Part shown: in pieces, positions 14,367 through 15,622 of the stretch
Position numbering within the stretch: the first letter of the stretch is position 1
Layout: every line of letters starts with the position of its first letter
NCBI GenBank assembly: GCA_900555045.1
Contig: USJW01000113.1
Location: 1 to 15,622 of the forward strand
Length of the DNA stretch: 15,622 nt
Direction: 5' to 3'
DNA from: an uncultured Clostridium sp.
GTDB lineage: Bacteria; Bacillota; Clostridia; Lachnospirales; Lachnospiraceae
Made by a program: the position numbers and the translations under genes
Notes under the pieces: generated by a model
What the model was told of the DNA's origin: nothing
Database searches by the model: none
The model's input: the letters and a program-made list of their open reading frames with translations, nothing else

Positions 14367-14387
14367 TTTTCCATCCGTTTTCCATCC
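14367..14387. repeat. Short tandem repeat, 11-bp period
   Basis: TTTTCCATCC occurs twice, at 14367-14376 and 14378-14387, one helical turn apart. It lies upstream of the membrane protein promoter and after the methyltransferase-like gene. It may be a protein-binding site or chance. Confidence 0.4.
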
Positions 14388-14428
14388 CGCACGCCCCATC
14401 GTGACCGCCCATCATTCCCCCACCGCAA

Positions 14429-15163
14429 TCACTCAAACACCGACCGAATCACCACAGCCCGCGCCATCTCATAGAGCTTAAACAGCTCCAATTTCAGATG
14501 CTCCCGGTCAAGATTCGCCAGATACCCATACCAAGCCCAGATGTCCTCCGGCATCTCCCCCGACAGTAACCGGTGGGGCGTGCCGCACAGCGCCACGACA
14601 AAGGGCTTGTGCTGCGCCAGGCACGCCCGCACAATGTGCTCCGTGGCCTCGCACGGCTCCTGGGCCACCACCCAGTCATAGCCGGATAGGTCAACCTGGC
14701 GAAAGTCAAACGGCTGCCTCAACATGCAGATGTCATCTCCCCAGATTTTCCCATTTAACTCCCTGTCAAGCTCCGGATCCATGCACGTCATGCGGTAGCC
14801 CTTTTGGGCGAGAAGCCTGGAAAGCCTGGCGGTTCTCCCCGCCCCGACCTCCAATATACGGCACGACTTTTCCGGCGGCAGATACTGCATCAGGTACTCG
14901 GCAAACGCCTCCTGCCGCGACATATGCCCGCCGCACCACAGCTTAAAATCCAGGAGCTCGTCGGAGATCGTCCCGTCCTTCGGCTCTGTGAGCTCCCGCT
15001 CGATCTTGAGCAGCGCTTCCTCTGTAAGTTCGTTGGGGTTCTCTAACCGGTATCGGGTTATAAGCTTTTCGTCTATGGTGCTCACCTGCTTTCTGATTAT
15101 GTAGTGGTTGTTGAAACCATTATACTGTGCGGAACGTATGTTTGCAATATTGAAAATATCCAT
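14429..15163 (-). CDS. Class I SAM-dependent methyltransferase-like protein
   Basis: 244 aa, soluble. The Rossmann-type SAM-binding motif I is ILEVGAGR (103-110), followed by the expected acidic residue Asp129 (RMTCMDP) at the end of the second strand and by GYDWVVAQEP (161-170) in the motif IV region. The layout recalls UPF0146-type small methyltransferase-like proteins, here with an added ~80-residue N-terminal region (residues 1-80) rich in Glu and Leu. ATG 15163 directly follows an in-frame TAG and lacks a good ribosome site; Met81 is an alternative start but also lacks one. There is no terminator between it and the following membrane protein gene, which has its own promoter. The substrate to be methylated is unknown, and a non-catalytic role is possible. 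Confidence 0.75.
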   Translation of the reverse strand: MDIFNIANIRSAQYNGFNNHYIIRKQVSTIDEKLITRYRLENPNELTEEALLKIERELTEPKDGTISDELLDFKLWCGGHMSRQEAFAEYLMQYLPPEKSCRILEVGAGRTARLSRLLAQKGYRMTCMDPELDRELNGKIWGDDICMLRQPFDFRQVDLSGYDWVVAQEPCEATEHIVRACLAQHKPFVVALCGTPHRLLSGEMPEDIWAWYGYLANLDREHLKLELFKLYEMARAVVIRSVFE

Positions 15164-15177
15164 CTATTTTCTTGACT

Positions 15178-15384
15178 TCATTCACTTATATAAAATTTAA
15201 CCTTTGTTTCAACCTTATGATCTGTCAACCATTCTTGCAAGCCGCTCTTAATTGCGTAGGCCTGTATCTTTATATGGATCTCTTTATAATAATAGGAGGA
15301 TAAGGATGGCCTTGTGTTCCATTTCAGTCTCCGCTTCTGCAATAGCCGCATTAATCTGCGTATCAGCTCATTTGTCTTTCTCAA
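15178..15384 (-). CDS. Doubtful small basic ORF, 68 codons
   Basis: The frame is open from a TTG at 15384 to a TGA at 15178, giving a basic peptide (KTNELIRRLMRLLQKRRLKW near the start, then an amphipathic part). The TTG lacks a nearby ribosome site. A strong GGAGGAGGG at 15425-15417 lies further upstream in the same open frame, but only ATT or ATA codons follow it at the right distance. Either it is a real gene with a rare start codon, a decayed remnant, or noise. No homology is recognisable. Confidence 0.25.
   Translation of the reverse strand: MRKTNELIRRLMRLLQKRRLKWNTRPSLSSYYYKEIHIKIQAYAIKSGLQEWLTDHKVETKVKFYISE
15185..15212 (-). promoter_or_regulatory. Possible promoter for the methyltransferase-like gene
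   Basis: Minus strand TTGAAA (15212-15207), a 16-bp spacer, then TATAAG (15190-15185), about 20 bases before ATG 15163. The region is AT-rich, so chance matches are likely. Confidence 0.35.
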
Positions 15385-15566
15385 ATATATAATCGGTATT
15401 ATCTGTTGAATATTATCCCTCCTCCATATTCTACATAATCATATCATCATATGTACAATATGGAATCTATATAAAATGCTCTGAACTGCTGCATTGAGGA
15501 AACATACCTATATTACAGGCTTGCATCTTTGAAGTAAACCATGAACCATCACGACACAATATACAA
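15385..15566. other. AT-rich intergenic stretch without a confident gene
   Basis: It holds an inverted repeat (15424-15463), a ribosome-site-like GGAGGAGGG on the minus strand (15425-15417) and most of a 37-codon Cys-rich open frame (15580-15467, minus) with no sensible start. No RNA gene is recognised. Base composition shifts from GC-rich to AT-rich near 15050 and stays so to the edge. Confidence 0.6.
15424..15463. repeat. Inverted repeat, 12 of 13 pairs, beside a ribosome-site-like motif
   Basis: CCATATTCTACAT (15424-15436) and ATGTACAATATGG (15451-15463) pair at 12 of 13 positions around a 14-base loop. On the minus strand its 3' arm overlaps the first bases of GGAGGAGGG. It could be an operator or a hairpin controlling translation of the small ORF. 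Confidence 0.5.
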
Positions 15567-15601
15567 AAAAGCGCAAGGACCTAATTTTCCTTGACGCTTT
15601 T
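15567..15601. terminator. Probable bidirectional terminator at the right edge
   Basis: AAAAGCG-CAAGGA (15567-15579) pairs with TCCTTGACGCTTTT (15588-15601) with one bulged base and an 8-base loop. T runs lie on the 3' side in both directions. It probably ends a minus-strand transcript that starts to the right of the window. Confidence 0.75.
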
Positions 15602-15622
15602 CTATACACTTATACGATTGAC

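Noticed and set aside
1..15622. CRISPR arrays, tRNA or rRNA genes, insertion sequences
   Set aside because: No regularly spaced repeats, no cloverleaf or rRNA-like sequence and no transposase or integrase motifs were seen on either strand.

Overview
The window looks like chromosomal DNA of a GC-rich gut Firmicute, most likely a Lachnospiraceae/Clostridium-type species. Three things point there: purine-rich GGAGG-type ribosome sites, sigma-A promoters with 16-18 bp spacers, and the families present (AgrC/LytS-like GHKL kinases, a UvrX/YolD pair, a beta-glucoside PTS). This is an inference from style; no phylogenetic marker is present. Every gene except one AraC-type regulator is on the minus strand, so the order of transcription is right to left.

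Layout. 1-1660: two overlapping genes for an AgrC-like sensor kinase that appears split between two membrane proteins. One carries the phospho-acceptor histidine box but no ATPase domain. The other carries the GHKL ATPase N-box but a degenerate histidine box, and it runs off the left edge into a poly-C run that may be a sequencing artefact. 1665-5371: one probable operon of four genes, consisting of an Imm26-like protein, a 125-aa protein of unknown function, a UvrX-type Y-family polymerase and a YolD-like protein, with a promoter at the right and a terminator at the left. 5425-8923: a beta-glucoside uptake operon, a fused PTS permease in the uncommon A-B-C order followed by a GH1 6-phospho-beta-glucosidase. 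8941-10035: a divergent AraC-family regulator that probably controls the PTS operon, ending in a bidirectional terminator. 10040-12271: a two-gene operon, a UlaG-like metallo-hydrolase followed by an SLC13-type permease. 12326-13397: a LysR regulator upstream in the same orientation, with its own promoter and terminator. 13465-14329: a membrane-anchored protein of unknown function. 14429-15163: a class I SAM-dependent methyltransferase-like protein. 15164-15622: an AT-rich stretch with no confident gene, holding inverted repeats, a dubious 68-codon frame and a terminator hairpin.

How the genes may work together. PTS, GH1 and AraC form a self-contained module: uptake and phosphorylation of an aryl- or alkyl-beta-glucoside (or cellobiose), intracellular cleavage, and local control. 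No BglG-type antiterminator or RAT hairpin is seen. The LysR, metallo-hydrolase and SLC13 genes look like a second small catabolic module for an organic anion or lactone; the substrate cannot be read from the sequence. The most unusual items are the split kinase pair and the co-transcription of a mutagenic polymerase with an immunity-like protein.
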